From NCBI RefSeq assembly GCF_026262505.1, contig NC_067204.1, positions 18,578,165 to 18,642,164 on the forward strand: 64,000 nt of DNA, written 5' to 3'. Below are positions 32,643 to 43,400 of the stretch, in pieces (the first letter of the stretch is position 1; every line of letters starts with the position of its first letter). The notes beneath the pieces are model-generated. The model saw only the letters and a list, made by a program, of their open reading frames with translations. It ran no database searches and was not told where the DNA came from. Source of the DNA: Trichomonas vaginalis G3. Its lineage: Eukaryota > Parabasalia > Trichomonadida > Trichomonadidae. Both the position numbers and the translations under genes were made by a program.

Positions 32643-34154
32643 ATGAATAGCGCAGATTTAAAAATTTAATTGATGATTTAGTATTTAATCAAAATTTTCT
32701 TAGTTATTATGAATTAAAATCATATCTCCAAAAACATGATAAAAATATAACGGGTGATGATATGGATGAATACTATCGGTATTATAAAAACTAAATTTTG
32801 AAATATCATGATAAAATAATTAAACATTTAAGAGAGAACATTAAAGAAGGAAAATATTCAAAGGGAAAAAGTAAATCACAACTTAAACAGTTGAAAGATT
32901 TCAAAAATAAAGTATTAACTGAAAAAGATATTGATGAATTATATAATTTATATAATCCTGACCGCAAAAGCAAAAAGAGAAAAGTTTGGACGTTCAGCAG
33001 CTCATAAATGAAGCACAAGCTTTAATTTATGATTCATTAGTTAAAACATATTCACCCGACTTTTAAATGAAGATCAACTTTTGGAATTCATCCTTCAACA
33101 TAAACTCGAAGCGGGAAAGTATATCAAACCTTTATATACAGCATATTTAAAACAAATGAATAGAATACATCCAGAATTAATGAAGGGGGAATGAAATCCA
33201 AAATCAAAGCAGATAAAATTAAACCACTTGCAACACCAAAACCCCAACGACAGTACCTCCAACGACAGTACCTCCTCCTTCAGTTAATCCTTCATCATTC
33301 ACTTTATTATATCCATTTCAAACATTAAAGAAACAAAAAGATTTTAAAAAGGGTTTCAAGATATTAAATAAACCAATTGACCCGAAAATTCAACCATTAA
33401 AAGAAAAATTTAGTCGTCCATCATTTGCACCTTCACCTTATTCATACGAAATCGATCATCTGGAATATTCAAAAGGAAATATTACTTATTTATTTGCCAT
33501 TAACATTAACACTAGATATTTATATTGCATTCTGGTGAAAGGGAAAACAGAACAGGAAACAAGAAGAGCTATACAATACTTACTAGATCATGAAAGAGTA
33601 GATAATATAAGGGGTGATGGTGATAAAGGATTTCAGGCAGCCATGATTCATTATTTCCCACAAATTAATTTTTACTTTTCATCCTCTCCATATACTTTCA
33701 TAATAAAATAGTTGATGCGGTAATGAGAACTCTTAGAGATGCGTTAGGGGTTAACGGTCAGATATACTGGGATGGAAATCATGACTCCATCATACAACAG
33801 TTAGTATATTATTACAATAATACATGGCATAGAACTATTAACATGAAACCAGTGGAAATGAAAAATGATATTTCAAAAGAATGGGAATATATTAGAAAGC
33901 AAATGGAAAGGTTGAATGATGTTAAACGTGAACAAATTAATTCGGGGCTCATGAATTTTAAACAAGGGGATAAAGTTTTGATTCATCTCGATTATGGAAA
34001 AACTGATAAATCAATGACAAAAAGAAGACGAAGATTTGACACAATAGCTGAATTTGTTAGATATATTAACGGCAATGCATTAGTTGAGGTTAACAATAAA
34101 TTAATAGAAATTCCGATTTATTTTATTACTCCATTATATTTAAATAATATTTAA
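32643..34154 (+). pseudogene. Maverick retroviral-type integrase, frameshifted
   Basis: About 500 codons from the ATG at 32643, the only one with an element-type start region (TTTTATTTTTATATAAATG). The N-terminal half is basic and helical, then comes a Pro/Thr-rich linker (near 33240). The RNase H-like core follows: YEIDHLEY (first Asp, near 33455), NIRGDGDKGFQAA (second Asp), and after a frame change near 33705, KIVDAVMRTLRDALG with Asp in the place of the usual third Glu. The C-terminal domain (FKQGDKVLIHLDYGK) is an SH3-like DNA-binding fold. It would insert the element into chromosomes. At least five frame changes make this copy inactive. Confidence 0.8.
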
Positions 34155-34173
34155 TTTTTTTATTTCGTAAGAA

Positions 34174-34437
34174 ATGAGTGACAACGAAGCAGCCAAGAGT
34201 CCAGACGATGAATATAAAAAGAAACTAAACAGAATTAAATCAAAAATATGCTATTACAAAAAGAAGCCGCAATGTGGTGGGGTTGAAAACGATAAAGAAA
34301 TAATCGAAAAATTAGAAACTTACCGTTCAATCCTTAAACTGAGTGAAGCAAAAATAAAAGAATTTAATAGAATAAATAAATTGATTGGAAGAGATGAATT
34401 TAATAAAGATGAATTTTTAAACTCAATCCAAATTTAA
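34174..34437 (+). CDS. Maverick small charged protein, 87 aa
   Basis: Highly charged, helical (IIEKLETYRSILKLSEAKIKEFNRINKLIG), no motif recognised. Start region TTTTTTTATTTCGTAAGAAATG. Its last four bases overlap the end of the convergent gene at 34434-34598. Confidence 0.55.
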   Translation: MSDNEAAKSPDDEYKKKLNRIKSKICYYKKKPQCGGVENDKEIIEKLETYRSILKLSEAKIKEFNRINKLIGRDEFNKDEFLNSIQI

Positions 34438-34598
34438 TTTTTATTCCTCTTTGACAACATCTCTCTTTCCATCATTACTGCATAACCGCATTTTCTCAAT
34501 TTTAGTGGTTTGTTATTTTTAACATGTTCTTGCATCATTTTTATCATTTCCTCCCTTGTTATGATTCGTGGTAAATTTTGAGCTTGTGGGGTATCCAT
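34434..34598 (-). CDS. Maverick micro-protein, 54 aa
   Basis: A short intact frame beginning MDTPQAQNLPRIITREEM and ending in a basic tail (REMLSKRNKN). The upstream sequence on its strand, AAATTTTTATTTTTATCATAA, matches the element start regions, which is the main reason to accept it. Convergent with the gene at 34174. Function unknown. Confidence 0.45.
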   Translation of the reverse strand: MDTPQAQNLPRIITREEMIKMMQEHVKNNKPLKLRKCGYAVMMEREMLSKRNKN

Positions 34599-34631
34599 TT
34601 ATGATAAAAATAAAAATTTAAATTATGCTGT

Positions 34632-36380
34632 TCAATGAACTCTATACCATGCGAATACAGTCATAAATGGTGGCATGTATTCTTTACTTTGTCCCGTTGT
34701 TTGTGTATATCCTGAAACGAAATGTGTATGGTTTCCTTCTCCCTGAGTGTCACTCCAGTAACAATTTATAGCAAACTTAACGTCGTCTTTAACATCATAT
34801 CCTTTACCTTTTGTCATTCCTGACCAATCCCAATATCTATGCTTATGCCAACCTGCTTGGGATGTACTTAAATCTATGTAGTGACTGTGTGCAGGTAAAT
34901 TTTCACCTGAAATCGTTTTACTTCCTCCTGTTTCCTTTGAAGAGTTTGCACAATACAAAAACCTGTCAACTATTTGTTCCCATGCACCAACACCAAACAT
35001 TACTTGAGGACCTCTTGCATCCATAGATGTATAAATAGAACCTACTGGGTTCATTAAATCAAACATATGAGATATTATAGGATTGTCTCTTTTGAACTTA
35101 AAATATAGTGCAACTATTTCAGGTTTCTTCTGGTTTGTGTCAGAATATTTTTTATAATATAATCTTATGTTTTCAGGGTAGGTAAAATCTTGACTATAAT
35201 ATTTATTTCTGTCATCTGTATAATAATATACTATTCTCGTTTTTTCTATTGCATTATATCTTTTATATCTATAATAATCTAAATATAATGTTAGCTTTTG
35301 TTCATCTACATGTGGTGTTCTGTCGTCATCTCCATAGTCATAATAATATGGTGCTGGAGCTGGGTCAGACAATGTCATATCTGCCATTTCATAAACTCTT
35401 AAATATTTCTTTTGTTCGTCTCCATATAAGTTTAAGTAGCAGTTGTTGTCTAATGGAACTTTAACTTGTGTACCATCGTTCTTTTTATAGCTTACATACA
35501 TTTCATTGTTATTTTTCGGAATGAGTTTATATCGTATACCATTTTTTAAGGAGTGTACAAACTGCCATCTAAAATATTTATTTTCTTCATTGACAAAAAA
35601 GTCACCAACAATAGTTTCAATATTTTTTGTTGTTCCTATCAAACTTTGGTATATTTCGTTAACATATGTTTTATCCGCCTTCTTCTCTAACTCATCGTTA
35701 ACATAAGTTTTATCTGCTTTAAGGTCTAAACATCCTGAAACCCATCCTGTATCAGCTTTAACTTTAAAAGTCTCAAATGTCCATTCCTTATCCGCCTTCT
35801 TCTCTAACTCATCGTTAACATAAGTTTTATCTGCTTTAAGGTCTAAACATCCCGAAACCCATGCTGTATCAGCTTTAACTTTAAAAGTCTCAAATGTCCA
35901 TTCATGATACCATTCAACCTTTTCTTTAATTTCATTATCTTTTTCATCAACATAAACCAAATTTGCCTTCTTATTTAATTCACTATCCACATATTCCTTA
36001 TCTACCTTCTTCATTATGTCATTTAGGAAACCTTTTATGAATTCCTCATTTAAATTAAATCTTCCAATCTTCAAAACTTTAGGAAATGCATTTAATGCGT
36101 AATATCTCTGTTCTTCTGGTGGAATTGATGTTATATCATCCGTTATTCCTTTAATTTTTGAATTCATAAATAAAATTTCTTTTATATTTGATATCACTGC
36201 ACCACCTTTGCAAACGAATTCAAAATGGTCATTTTTCAATACTATCTCCAAATCTCCATATTTCAACCTTTGCGTTTGTTCTGCCGTCTTTGAATTATAT
36301 GCATATGTGGCGTATGTAATGGTCTGAAGGACATGGGTGTTTTGTGCCTTAAGTTGTTGTGGTTGCTGTTGTTTAATCAT
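34632..36380 (-). CDS. Fibre-like protein with phage tail-collar C-terminus
   Basis: 582 residues, intact. The N-terminal domain (about 1-110) is followed by a coiled-coil shaft with 39-residue near-identical repeats (ADKTYVNDELEKKADK and EWTFETFKVKAD, DNA period 117 bp near 35704-35880). A beta-rich middle follows. The C-terminal domain has the phage tail-collar/gp10-like pattern: NPVGSIYTSMDARGPQVMFG, GAWEQIVDRFLYC, SGENLPAHSHYIDL, GEGNHTHFVSGY, PPFMTVFAWYRVH. Proteins of this type are trimeric receptor-binding fibres of phages and some eukaryotic viruses. Its position next to capsid genes suggests a virion spike for host-cell attachment, which is inference. The intact frame is notable beside so many broken neighbours. 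Confidence 0.7.
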   Translation of the reverse strand: MIKQQQPQQLKAQNTHVLQTITYATYAYNSKTAEQTQRLKYGDLEIVLKNDHFEFVCKGGAVISNIKEILFMNSKIKGITDDITSIPPEEQRYYALNAFPKVLKIGRFNLNEEFIKGFLNDIMKKVDKEYVDSELNKKANLVYVDEKDNEIKEKVEWYHEWTFETFKVKADTAWVSGCLDLKADKTYVNDELEKKADKEWTFETFKVKADTGWVSGCLDLKADKTYVNDELEKKADKTYVNEIYQSLIGTTKNIETIVGDFFVNEENKYFRWQFVHSLKNGIRYKLIPKNNNEMYVSYKKNDGTQVKVPLDNNCYLNLYGDEQKKYLRVYEMADMTLSDPAPAPYYYDYGDDDRTPHVDEQKLTLYLDYYRYKRYNAIEKTRIVYYYTDDRNKYYSQDFTYPENIRLYYKKYSDTNQKKPEIVALYFKFKRDNPIISHMFDLMNPVGSIYTSMDARGPQVMFGVGAWEQIVDRFLYCANSSKETGGSKTISGENLPAHSHYIDLSTSQAGWHKHRYWDWSGMTKGKGYDVKDDVKFAINCYWSDTQGEGNHTHFVSGYTQTTGQSKEYMPPFMTVFAWYRVH

Positions 36381-36404
36381 TTATTACGATTTAAAAATAA
36401 ATAT

Positions 36405-37115
36405 TTAATCCGTTATCTCATCAGCTATTTTTTCTATTTGAAATTGCCATAATATTTCATTCATAAATTCTAAATCACAATCAAATAGGTCAGTTATTCT
36501 AAATTTAATATTTGATAAATCTTTTGAATGAAGAATAAATGAATTCCCGGATAATTGAAACGGATAAGATAAAGAAAATGTGTTTAAGTTGATGGATAAA
36601 ATGTTTTGTATTGATGGGTAAGAGTTAGGGTCTAATGTTTGATGTGAAAATCTCATTGGGGTATTAACTTTATCACATTTGATTAAAATGAAATTGGAAC
36701 CAGTGTCAGAATACAAAACATCCCCAACATCTTTTTCAAAATTTAATATCCCCAACAATGAACGAAGACGAGGAGTACAAAATTTAATTTTCAGCGGAAA
36801 TTTAATAAGATTATTTATTTCATCAAATTCAAAAAGTTTATCAGGTTTTGATTTAAAATTTTCTTCATACCATACGATAAATGATTCATTTAAATAACTT
36901 AAAATCATGTTAATATCCCATTTCACTATCACATTATTTATATACATATCATACGTTTTTTCATGGTCATCTTTAATAAATGATATATAATCTGAAGGGT
37001 CTAAAAGAATGGGATTAAATTTACCACTCACAGAAACGAGAGTAACATTATAAATTCCGCTAACTGTTAAATTTAATTCACAGTTATTATTCGAAATAAT
37101 ATTGATAATTGACAT
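36405..37115 (-). CDS. Candidate minor capsid (penton-like) protein
   Basis: 236 residues, beta-rich throughout, intact. The C-terminal region (LSNIKFRITDLFDCDLEF, then a short strand) has the same arrangement as LANINLTLVDANFVPVKL in the gene at 50160-50990 of the second element. Both sit next to the same small partner gene family. A single-jelly-roll minor capsid protein is the likeliest role, by context and pattern. It starts 19 bp from the divergent gene at 37135. Confidence 0.45.
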   Translation of the reverse strand: MSIINIISNNNCELNLTVSGIYNVTLVSVSGKFNPILLDPSDYISFIKDDHEKTYDMYINNVIVKWDINMILSYLNESFIVWYEENFKSKPDKLFEFDEINNLIKFPLKIKFCTPRLRSLLGILNFEKDVGDVLYSDTGSNFILIKCDKVNTPMRFSHQTLDPNSYPSIQNILSINLNTFSLSYPFQLSGNSFILHSKDLSNIKFRITDLFDCDLEFMNEILWQFQIEKIADEITD

Positions 37116-37134
37116 TTTTATTACGATTAAAAAT
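37116..37134. promoter_or_regulatory. 19-bp divergent start region
   Basis: Only 19 bp separate the minus-strand ATG (37115) and the plus-strand ATG (37135). It holds TTTTTAATCGTAATAAA on the minus strand. Nearly the same ATCGTAATAAATG precedes the fibre gene at 36380. Confidence 0.5.
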
Positions 37135-37614
37135 ATGGTAAAGCGTTATTTTCCAGTGATAAATAAAACTAGAATAAGATTACCTCAAGAATTCATAAAT
37201 TCAACGAATAAGAAATTCATTCATGTTATAAATTTTAGTGTTTTCAGAAAATATGAGTCGATGTCATATTCATCAACAGGTTATATTTCACTTCATTCAA
37301 ATTTAGTTCAATCAAACCCATATAATGACCATTTCATAAGATTTTCAGATGGTATTAAAAATGTAATTGATAGATTAAAATATGAACAGATTGACAATAT
37401 CGAATTTTTGGAATTTTGGTTTAAATATCCCGATGGAAAAAAGATTGAAGTTAAAGATAAAGCAGATACTATAACAAAAACAATTACAATGACTGATCCG
37501 GATAGTGGGGAACAAAAAGAAATAAAACAAACGATAGAAACTGGTGAAAGGTCAATTATTATTGATTATGATTCAAAGGATTATTATTCGATAATGTTAA
37601 TGCTTGAATATTAA
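37135..37614 (+). CDS. Maverick hypothetical beta-rich protein, 159 aa
   Basis: Starts MVKRYFPVINKTRIRLP; an upstream in-frame ATG at 37102 lies inside the divergent gene and is less likely. Beta-rich (SYSSTGYISLHSNLVQ, IEFLEFWFKYPDGKKIEV), with an extended Lys/Thr-rich loop and an acidic end. Its stop overlaps by four bases the stop of the convergent gene at 37611. A structural role is possible; not recognised. Confidence 0.5.
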   Translation: MVKRYFPVINKTRIRLPQEFINSTNKKFIHVINFSVFRKYESMSYSSTGYISLHSNLVQSNPYNDHFIRFSDGIKNVIDRLKYEQIDNIEFLEFWFKYPDGKKIEVKDKADTITKTITMTDPDSGEQKEIKQTIETGERSIIIDYDSKDYYSIMLMLEY

Positions 37615-38266
37615 ATAGCCTTAACAAAGAATTTTTCAAGTGATATTTTATATTCATCAACTATTTTATTATAAATATCATTATATGTTAAATGAAGTTC
37701 AGTTGTTGTTCCGTTCTTTGATATCTTAATTGTGCTAATATCCTTTATAGGATTTATTTTTGCAACTGTTCCGCAGCATGAAACCTCATCATCTATGAAA
37801 AATTGAATCTTAACGTCTGAATCTTGAACATCACAAAGAATGGCGATAATGTGAATTAATGATTCATAAGGTAAAATAATTAAACCGGATTGGTCAATTA
37901 AATTTATTATTGAATCATAATTATCAGTTATGATATATCGCGAATATTTTCATTAATTCAGAATTAATGTCTATTTTATATGGGTTATCAAGTGGTGCTG
38001 GGTATGTTGGATAAGTGGGAATTTCAACAGGTTCTTTACCGGGTTCAGATAAAATGATTGGGTCTCCATCTTCTTTATTTTGCTCCTCCTTCTTTCGGTA
38101 AGTCACGAGTTAATAAATTTGGTTGAGTTGCTGCCCTTGTTAATTCAGGACTAACATTAACTTTAACATTTTGAATAATTCGTGATTTATCATCATTTAC
38201 ATTATAACCAACCGTAATCTCTGCTTTTGCGTTTGTGTTCTTTTGACTTGTGAAACGTCTTCTCAT
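37611..38266 (-). pseudogene. Capsid-associated small protein, frameshifted
   Basis: Three minus-strand frames in order: MRRRFTSQKNTNAKAEI..., then a Pro-rich acidic piece (PVEIPTYPTYPAPL), then a C-terminal part with DEVSCCGTVAKI and KISLEKFF. The C-terminal part matches the intact protein at 49574-50155 (IACCGVSYNVI... NISLKFSC), including the Cys-Cys-Gly. Two frame changes, near 38090 and 37940. Inactive copy of a family conserved in both elements. Confidence 0.6.
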
Positions 38267-38350
38267 TTATAATTGAATAAAAAAAAGAAAAATATATTTA
38301 AAGTTTTATTTAGTTGTTACGGTAATATCCCAAGGTTTATCCTTGTTTGC

Positions 38351-39250
38351 TTATACTTTCTTTGTAACTGCACCAATTATGTTATTGATAATGATTTGAG
38401 TTTCTTCCAGTCTTATTTTATCATTTACAATATCTTTAATCATTTCATTACATGCATTCTTAAAATCATCTGATTTTTCTAATTTACGTCTATCACTTTC
38501 TTTAATTAAATCAAAGTTATATCCTTGTTGAGAATAAAGTGGTTTCTTTATCAATTCCTTGAATGCTTCTGAAAGTGAAGATGAAGAAATTCTTGCCACT
38601 TGAATTGGTTTAAATTTTGCTTTCATTGCTTCTTTCTGTTCATTGAACACTGGATCGAATAAAGCAACTTTAAAGAATTTCTTAGCTGGAATTTCAGGTC
38701 TCAAATTTGCATATTGACCATCAAACTGATTAACATATTGAGGTAATCCGTTTGGTCCTTCTTCAATAGCATTTAATTCTTCATTGAAATAAGAATATGG
38801 ATTATGACGGTATGAATTAATTGGACCATTTTCACCTTCTCCAATGTATTGTTTAACAGCTTTTCCATTTTCATCAAATTGCATAGGATAACGTTCATTA
38901 TATGCTTTACGTTTAGGATAATCCGTCATTGTTAATTTATACCCATTTATGACTTTAATATTTCCTTGACCATCAGTAACAAAGACTTCATTTATTCCAT
39001 CAGGCTTTCCATTTGGTCCTGTAATGTCTGCTTCATGTGCTTCCCAATTTGGTCCATGACGTTTGGCATATGCTTGAGCTTCTGGTAATGTTAAAACGTT
39101 TCTCATTTGTTTAACATCCTTTTGAAGACCGGCAACAATGTGGACTAATTCTTTCATTCCGTCTGGAACTTTAATAGTTCTATTATATGCACCTTTTTTG
39201 TTTGTTCCTTGTTTTAATGGAACCTGTAGAAGATTTGCAATTTCTGTCAT
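38351..39250 (-). CDS. Maverick hypothetical protein, 299 aa
   Basis: Intact. N-terminal basic region ([25 protein letters not shown]), a central Gly/Pro/Asn-rich part ([22 protein letters not shown]), and a helical C-terminus. No membrane or enzyme motif. It lies between the ATPase/capsid block and the capsid-associated gene, so a virion or assembly protein is plausible. Start region TTTTTATTTTTTATTTATAATTAAAC then ATG. Confidence 0.5.
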   Translation of the reverse strand: MTEIANLLQVPLKQGTNKKGAYNRTIKVPDGMKELVHIVAGLQKDVKQMRNVLTLPEAQAYAKRHGPNWEAHEADITGPNGKPDGINEVFVTDGQGNIKVINGYKLTMTDYPKRKAYNERYPMQFDENGKAVKQYIGEGENGPINSYRHNPYSYFNEELNAIEEGPNGLPQYVNQFDGQYANLRPEIPAKKFFKVALFDPVFNEQKEAMKAKFKPIQVARISSSSLSEAFKELIKKPLYSQQGYNFDLIKESDRRKLEKSDDFKNACNEMIKDIVNDKIRLEETQIIINNIIGAVTKKV

Positions 39251-39291
39251 GTTTAATTATAAATAAAAAATAAAAATTAATTATAAAAAAG

Positions 39292-40102
39292 TTATTCGAA
39301 TTTAATGGAACCTTTATTTAAATCAACTATTATTTTTCCATGTTCTCCTAATTGTTGATATTGTGTGTAAAGTTCATTAATGCTCATTGGTAAATTCACT
39401 TGATAAAGCATAACGTTCAACTGTTGACGACTAAACCACTGAAAATGAAAAGGGTGGACAGGTTTGATTTAATGTTTGTGCTTAATGCTTTAAAGTATTG
39501 AACAGCCATAAAGAATGAACACTGAATGTGTCGACATTGAGTTAATAATTGATTAAAATATGATTTCTCATTAGTTATTAGTTTTGATTTCACGGCATCA
39601 TCTAGAAAAATTAGTGAATGCAAAAATTCTTTATCAAAATTTGAAATAGAAAGTGTTTCAAATAATTCATCCCTTTGTTTATCAATAATTTTATCCTCTA
39701 ATCCTTGCTTCTTGATTGTATTATATAATTCTTTATACATTAAAAAGTTTTTTAAATAATCTTCTGCTTCTTCTTGTGATAAATAAATAATTGGAATTTT
39801 GATTAAATGCTTTAAAGATTCAAATGTATCATCTGAAGGTGAACCTGAACGGTTGATATAAATTAACACATGAATAGGGAAGTGTTAGCAATAATGATAA
39901 TTTGTTTTAATATCGTTAATGTTTTACCTTTATTTTGTTTACCAATTGCTGCAGTGATTGAATTTAAGTAACATTCAGAATATGGAATTTTCATTAATTT
40001 TTCCTTAGATAGAGCATTTCTATTATCACTCAATGCTTCATTAATCATATCATCTATGTATGTATTATATACTCCTGTTAATTCTTCAGAATTTAAATCC
40101 AT
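39292..40102 (-). pseudogene. Genome-packaging ATPase (FtsK/A32-like), frameshifted
   Basis: Start MDLNSEELTGVYN at 40102. Walker A is ITAAIGKQNKGKTLTIL (near 39940), Walker B is HSLIFLDDA (near 39600), followed by SFFMAVQYFKAL, the sensor-type strand of A32-like packaging ATPases. Frame changes occur near 39880 and 39420; the C-terminus continues to TAA at 39292. It would pump element DNA into capsids. Catalytic motifs are kept but the gene is broken. Compare the second element's ATPase at 53191. Confidence 0.75.
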
Positions 40103-40126
40103 TTAATCAAAAATAAATTTATAATT

Positions 40127-41764
40127 TTAAACATTTCTATTCATCAATATTTGATCATATGAACTTCTATACTGTGGTGGTGTACCTGTTGGATGATATT
40201 TCAAACCTTCATCCGGTGTCCATGTCCAATATGTAGTCCTAGTAAACCAAACCTGAGGAGGATTTGTCACCTTTGAACAGTAAGTGTCATTTTCACCCTG
40301 AATGATTGGATAAGCTTTCACTTGTACTGTAACTTGTGAGTTGAAAGTTTCTAATCCATCAAAGAATATACCCGCTCCATCACGTTGAACTGGAATAGTG
40401 CATAAGAATGAAGTTTGGTCTTTCCATGTTCTAGCTAATGGCGTGCCATCATCTCATTCAGTGGTCTAGTTAATGAGTCCTCGTATTCTTCTGTGCATTC
40501 ATTCACTCCATCTAAATCAGAAGCTTGAAGCATACGTGTAAAGAATATGTCACCCACTGTGGTCATCGCTTGATCGGGGAAGTTTCTGGAATCTATAGTG
40601 ACCTGAAGACCTCGAAGCATTGGATTTTCTAAAACGTTCTTTGCATTGCATTCTTCGGAAATGTTAACACAACATCTGTAACATTATGAAGAGCGTATGA
40701 GAAATCTGAGCTGATACCTTCAGGAGTGATGCAACCTCCATTTAGTGAACGAACGTCAATATGTTGAGCTGGAATCATGAATGGATCTTCCTTACTGAAT
40801 AAACGTGGTATTGCTTTAACTGATTCTTCAATTAAACCGTATCCTGGTGTAATGCATTTATCCTCTAAAACTTCCATCTTTGTGCATGAAATAATAACGT
40901 CATCAACTGTTGCGTCAGCAGATGTAGCGGCTAAGCTTGTAATTAATTTGGCAGGAAGTCCGATTTGTTGGAATTTGCGATCATATTTATAAACATGATT
41001 CATAATCTTTTCATAATTTTCATCAGTTATCTTTTCATAAACGTAATTTTGTAAATCAGCAACTCTTAACGGGTCAACCTGACAAAATACTAAAGTATCC
41101 CTGAAAACATAATATTTAAGAATGATATCACCAAATGATTTAGGATAATCATCGAACGCCTGAAATGCTAACAAATCATTTACCGGAATAATCATATCAA
41201 AAGTGACATCAACTTCTTCATTTGCTTCTTGAAAACTTCTGAAGGGTCAATATATTTACCACATACTGAGTTATCATATTTTTGAACATTATTATATAAC
41301 GAATGAACAAACTTTTTAACTTTCCTTTCTGATTTTGGTTTATATGTTGCAAATGCGAAAGATTCACGGGCGCAATCCATCTGAAGATAACCGGCATCAC
41401 CTCTTTCGGTTTCTACTTCTAATTGTTTAAAGCTTTGATTTGATGATTTGTAACCAACGAATAAACGCATGCATTTAAAAGCGGCATCACATGTGAAAGC
41501 TTTATTTGAAACTAGAGTTGCTTTAACTTTGCGTTTAATATATGTGTCACCTAATTGGTTCACATCATGAGCCGGATTTGTAATTCTTAAATGAGTTTGT
41601 TTATCATCAAAATATGGAGCATCAGAGTCATAGCATGAACTTTCAAGTTCTCTATAATATCTTCTACCGTCATTCTTTGCGAATATTTCATTTATCTTTT
41701 CGAATGAATGAAATACATTTCCATTAATCGGTTTAGTGTTTGGCACCAAATAGTTAGTCGTCAT
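40127..41764 (-). pseudogene. Major capsid protein (double-jelly-roll candidate), frameshifted
   Basis: About 545 codons in four or more frames, starting MTTNYLVPNTKPINGN. Pieces: 41192-41764, 40629-41195, 40435-40620 and 40127-40321. Beta-rich with many aromatic and polar loops, the right size for a Maverick capsid protein, and next to the packaging ATPase as in other Mavericks. The corresponding gene in the second element is at 47636-49242. The double-jelly-roll assignment rests on size, composition and position only; a structure prediction would decide. Inactive as read. Confidence 0.6.
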
Positions 41765-41833
41765 TTATTATAAATAAAAAAATCAAAATTAAAAGATGAA
41801 AATGAATTTTTAATTTTAATGAAATAATCAACT

Positions 41834-42045
41834 ATGGCTGCAGGATTCTTTAAAAATTATGGGATAAAGTAAAAAGAGGAGCGCATAAAGTTTGGGAAAC
41901 AATGAAGAAAGGAGCAAATTGGATATTTAAGAATAAAGAAGCAATTAGTGACGTTGCTGAATCAATAACACCAAAAGCTCCAATAAGAGAAATATTAAAT
42001 AAAGGAGAAAAAGTTTATCAAAGACTTCAACCGATACTAAGATAA
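41834..42045 (+). pseudogene. Small MAAGFFK-type protein, frameshifted
   Basis: Starts MAAGFFK at 41834. The frame changes near 41865 and then continues as a basic amphipathic protein (GAHKVWETMKKGANWIFKNKEA...) to TAA at 42045. Its N-terminus is the same as that of the convergent gene at 42059-42300. Such short amphipathic virion proteins can be membrane-active or DNA-binding; function here is unknown. Confidence 0.5.
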
Positions 42046-42058
42046 AAATAATATTTAT

Positions 42059-42300
42059 TTATTTTTCCACTATTCCTCCTATTTTATTAAGTATTCCTTC
42101 AGCTATTCCACCAACTGCGTTACCTGCTTGTGCTCCCATCGCGGATTACCTGCTTTAGCACCTAATACTCCACCTATGATAGTTCCTGCCGTTTTCGCTA
42201 CTGGTGCCAAAAAGTTTGCAATGGGTTTAATTACTTTTGATGAACCCAACGCAGCTTTCTTAATTCCTTCCCATAATTTTTTAAAGAATCCTGCCGCCAT
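42059..42300 (-). pseudogene. Small MAAGFFKKLW Gly-rich protein, frameshifted
   Basis: Starts MAAGFFKKLWEGIKKAALG at 42300. It continues with a hydrophobic Gly/Ala-rich segment (VAKTAGTIIGGVLGAKAGN), then in another frame with AQAGNAVGGIAEGILNKIGG to TAA at 42059. The style recalls adenovirus pVI/pX-like virion peptides and resembles the gene at 62982-63383. One frame change near 42135. Confidence 0.5.
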
Positions 42301-42366
42301 TTCTGATTTAATATTAATTAAAAAATATATTTCATCACTTATATTCTAATTTTTATTTAATGATAA

Positions 42367-42747
42367 ATGAAACCAATTTTAAAAATAAATGAAACAGAGA
42401 AGGAAGAAATAAATGAAAGTGAAGATGTTCAACAAAAAATAAACATTGTTAAACCCATTACTGAAATAAAAATTTTTTCATCTGTTGAAGAATTTAATGA
42501 CTATTATGCTAATAATAAAAAATTATTTGAAGAATTGACAACATGTAAATTGAATAAAATGTTTAAAGTTGATGGTTTCAAAATTTCAAAAATAAAAGGT
42601 GTTGTTAGTTTGAAATCTATTCCTCAATCAAGAATCACCTCATTAATGAAAATAGATGATTTAACAAAAAGAATAGAAATTATTGAAGAAAGAATGAATC
42701 AAATAATTGATATCATAAATCATGACTCGTTGAGCCCGGGTCCTTAA
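42367..42747 (+). CDS. Maverick hypothetical protein, 126 aa
   Basis: Intact. Acidic N-terminus, a compact middle (LTTCKLNKMFKVDGFKISKIKG) and a C-terminal coiled coil (KRIEIIEERMNQIIDIINH). The downstream 20 bp to the convergent gene are GC-rich (GAGCCCGGGTCC, with AAAGCCC) and may act as a shared 3' signal. Not recognised. Confidence 0.5.
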   Translation: MKPILKINETEKEEINESEDVQQKINIVKPITEIKIFSSVEEFNDYYANNKKLFEELTTCKLNKMFKVDGFKISKIKGVVSLKSIPQSRITSLMKIDDLTKRIEIIEERMNQIIDIINHDSLSPGP

Positions 42748-42769
42748 AGCCCAAGGCCAAAGTGCCCAC

Positions 42770-43249
42770 TTAAAGTCCATCACTGAGTTCAAGGTTATAT
42801 TCATCAAATATTTCATTATTAAATGCAACTTCTGCTAGTTTATTTATTTTTTCAATACGATCATTTGAAAGTCTATCGTTTAATTTTTTCTGAAGTTTTT
42901 CATTTTCTAGTTCTGAAACTTTATTTGGATGATATGTAAATTCATGAAATTCTTTGGCCTCGGTTTTGATCATTAATTTACAAAGAACTTTTGTGGTTGG
43001 AATTCGTTTGAACCATTTATCCTTAATATTTGTTATAAATTCAATATCTGGAATTAATTCCCAAATTTTTGCATTTTCAATTAATTTATTATCAAATGCA
43101 AAAGCAATGGGTTTAATATTATGTTTACCTTTATAATATAAACTTTCTACATAATCATCGAAATAAACATCTACTTGTTTAACATTTTCAAGAATTGGTG
43201 AAAGAGCATCCATTAATTGATTGACGGTTACGAATCTTGATCCACTCAT
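42770..43249 (-). CDS. Maverick small conserved protein, 159 aa
   Basis: Intact. The N-terminal part (SRFVTVNQLMDALSPILENVKQVDVYFDDY, then NIKPIAFAFDN) lines up with the protein at 52266-52685 in the second element (KFISVNKYMSGLKEEL..., LNVYFYHF, NIEPVKFAIV). A lysine-rich helical C-terminus follows. So it belongs to a family kept in two otherwise different elements, which suggests an essential role. Function unknown. Confidence 0.55.
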   Translation of the reverse strand: MSGSRFVTVNQLMDALSPILENVKQVDVYFDDYVESLYYKGKHNIKPIAFAFDNKLIENAKIWELIPDIEFITNIKDKWFKRIPTTKVLCKLMIKTEAKEFHEFTYHPNKVSELENEKLQKKLNDRLSNDRIEKINKLAEVAFNNEIFDEYNLELSDGL

Positions 43250-43400
43250 TTTCTTACGAATTAAAAAAATAAATTATTCAAAAATGTCAGAAGAAAATAT
43301 TTAAATAAATTATTTAAATTTTTTTACTCTATTCAAGAATTTTATTTTTGATATAACTCATTGAATTCAAAATTTTTTAAAAAATTGACACCATATATAA

